From the NCBI GenBank assembly GCA_024654415.1, contig JANLHQ010000094.1, positions 1 to 15,604 on the forward strand: a stretch of 15,604 bases of DNA, read 5' to 3'. This stretch comes from Candidatus Azambacteria bacterium (GTDB lineage Bacteria > Patescibacteriota > Minisyncoccia > GWC2-36-17 > WO2-46-25). Each line of letters begins with the position of its first letter. Position 1 is the first letter of the stretch. Both the position numbers and the translations under genes were made by a program. The notes under the pieces were generated by a model. The model was given only the letters and a program-made list of their open reading frames with translations. It had not been told where the DNA came from and ran no database searches. Shown piece by piece: positions 14,308 to 15,604 of the stretch.

Positions 14308-15549
14308 AAGCGAATTTGTTTTGCAAATTTCAGCGTATGCGCGCGCGCTTGGCCGGATCTTTCTCTCCATAGTATTGTAATCTATTTCCACCAGTCCGAA
14401 TCGCGGCCAAAACCCTTTATCCCACTCGAAATTATCCAACAAAGACCAATACAGATATCCGCGCACATCTACACCCTCGTCTATCGCTCTCGCGACACTC
14501 TTTAAGTTCTCTTTTATAAACCACTCTCTATATTTATCTTCTCTGTCAGCTAAGCCGTTTTCAGTCACATAGACCGGCTTATTATATTTCTTAATGCCAG
14601 TAAGAGTACGATACAGGGCTTCGGGATAAAGTTCCCATCCCATATCAGAAATTCTTTCATTATCATTTTTATTAAATCCGAAATTTATTCGATTATGGTG
14701 ATAATTGTTCAAACCGATAAAATCTTGATATTTTTTTATAAAGTCAAAAAACAAAAAATTCCATAACCAATCAACTATATTTTTAAGCAGACGATTTATA
14801 AATCTACCCTTATATGCCTCAAAATAAACATTGTGCGCGGAAATTCCGATGTGTGATTCCGGATTAACTTCCTTGAGTATCCGGTAGGCGGAACGGTGCG
14901 CTCTAAGTAAATTCTTTACCACCAAAATAAAATAAAAAGGATTTTTATTCTGGGGAGGCCATGCCCCTTTTAAATAAGAATGGGAAGCATAAACAAGCGG
15001 TTCATTCAAAGTTATCCAAAATTTTACATCGTCTTTAAGCGCTAAAGCTACTTTTTCAGTATAACGATCAAAATATTCTACAACCTTTCCAGACCTCCAA
15101 CCCCCTTTATCTTTAAGCCATATCGGTATAGGCCAATGCCAAAGAGTGACAAAGGGCTCAATACCGCAAGCTCTTAATGATGTAATAACTTTCTTATAAT
15201 GCTCTATCTCTTTCTCATCAAACTCCCCTTCTCTCGGCTCTATCCGCGACCATTCTATAGAGAACCGATGCGCGGTGTGACCGAGCGACTGTGCGATATC
15301 AAAATCCTCCTCGTAACGATTATAGTGATCACACGCACGCCCGGAGATATAGTTTTCCGGGTCCTGCGCCTGCGCTTTAACGTCGTGCCAAATTGGCAAA
15401 TGGCCGAATTTCTTTTCCGCCTCACGCGCGAGCCGATCTGCATTTCGCTTTTCCCATTCCGTCCAATCATTTGTATTGCCACCTTCCACCTGATGTGCGG
15501 CCGTCGCCGCACCCCAGAAAAACCCTTGTGGAAATTGCTCCTTTTTCAT
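14287..15549 (-). CDS. Glycoside hydrolase family 1 (beta-glucosidase/beta-galactosidase type)
   Basis: 420 residues; GH1 enzymes usually have 420-480. The retaining mechanism is fully represented: acid/base Glu183 in TLNEP and nucleophile Glu330 in VTENG. Other GH1 marks: FPQGFFWGAATAAHQVEGG at 6-24 (Gln20 sugar contact), HRFSIEWSRIEP at 94-105, TLWHWPIPIWL, IGLNNY, and WSLLDNFEW at 368-376. There is no signal peptide or membrane helix, so it acts in the cytoplasm, probably on imported di- or oligosaccharides or aryl glycosides. A phospho-glycosidase is less likely because no PTS gene is near. It starts the minus-strand sugar cluster, 20 bp before the transporter-hydrolase fusion. AAGGA lies about 10 nt before the ATG. 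The gene looks AT-richer than its neighbours, particularly around 14640-15060, which may hint at transfer. Confidence 0.96.
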   Translation of the reverse strand: MKKEQFPQGFFWGAATAAHQVEGGNTNDWTEWEKRNADRLAREAEKKFGHLPIWHDVKAQAQDPENYISGRACDHYNRYEEDFDIAQSLGHTAHRFSIEWSRIEPREGEFDEKEIEHYKKVITSLRACGIEPFVTLWHWPIPIWLKDKGGWRSGKVVEYFDRYTEKVALALKDDVKFWITLNEPLVYASHSYLKGAWPPQNKNPFYFILVVKNLLRAHRSAYRILKEVNPESHIGISAHNVYFEAYKGRFINRLLKNIVDWLWNFLFFDFIKKYQDFIGLNNYHHNRINFGFNKNDNERISDMGWELYPEALYRTLTGIKKYNKPVYVTENGLADREDKYREWFIKENLKSVARAIDEGVDVRGYLYWSLLDNFEWDKGFWPRFGLVEIDYNTMERKIRPSARAYAEICKTNSLILDSNP

Positions 15550-15604
15550 AAAAATGGTATCCTTAATGCTAGTAAATTCATTGTAATATGGACAGCCAAA
15601 GACT

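Overview
The window looks like part of a Patescibacteria (CPR, Parcubacteria-like) chromosome. This rests on recalled family resemblance, not on a search. The supporting signs are a tandem ThyX-like protein, a pared-down FolD, RNase J with a basic low-complexity N-terminus, an OppA-type binding protein anchored by an N-terminal membrane helix rather than a lipobox, a tRNA gene without encoded CCA, and tight gene packing. Real genes end in TAA, TAG and TGA, so there is no sign of UGA recoding.

Left part, 1-4081: a folate/dTMP cluster. glyA (cut at the left edge) overlaps a double-length ThyX-like gene by 8 bp, and folD follows after 8 bp. dcd, of the dUMP-forming type, converges on folD with a 21-bp 3' overlap. 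Together they would generate methylene-THF and dUMP and join them into dTMP.

Middle part, 4120-9310 (plus strand): an unrecognised 88-aa protein with its own promoter, Shine-Dalgarno and strong terminator; a four-helix phage-holin-4-like membrane protein with an extended -10 promoter placed for a leaderless mRNA; secG; an OppA-like binding protein with an unclear start; tRNA-Leu(CAG); a 163-nt near-continuous palindromic element; and RNase J with a strong bidirectional terminator.

Right part, 9316-15549 (minus strand), in transcription order: GH1 glycosidase, a fusion of a ten-helix EamA/DMT transporter to a clan GH-A-like glycoside hydrolase, yvcK (4-bp ATGA overlap), a phosphomannomutase/phosphoglucomutase, and a 192-aa protein of a family I recall only as CPR hypotheticals. 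The loop charges of the fusion put its hydrolase domain outside the membrane. The first two genes therefore suggest outside cleavage, transport, then inside cleavage of a glycan or glycoside, with the mutase as a possible link to sugar-phosphate metabolism.

The observations most worth following are the transporter-hydrolase fusion next to GH1, the 163-nt palindrome flanked by a 6-bp direct repeat just after tRNA-Leu, the tandem ThyX with complementary degenerate motifs, leaderless-type promoters at dcd and the holin-like gene, and a terminator-like hairpin inside the end of the 192-aa gene. No CRISPR array, transposase, rRNA or replication origin was seen.
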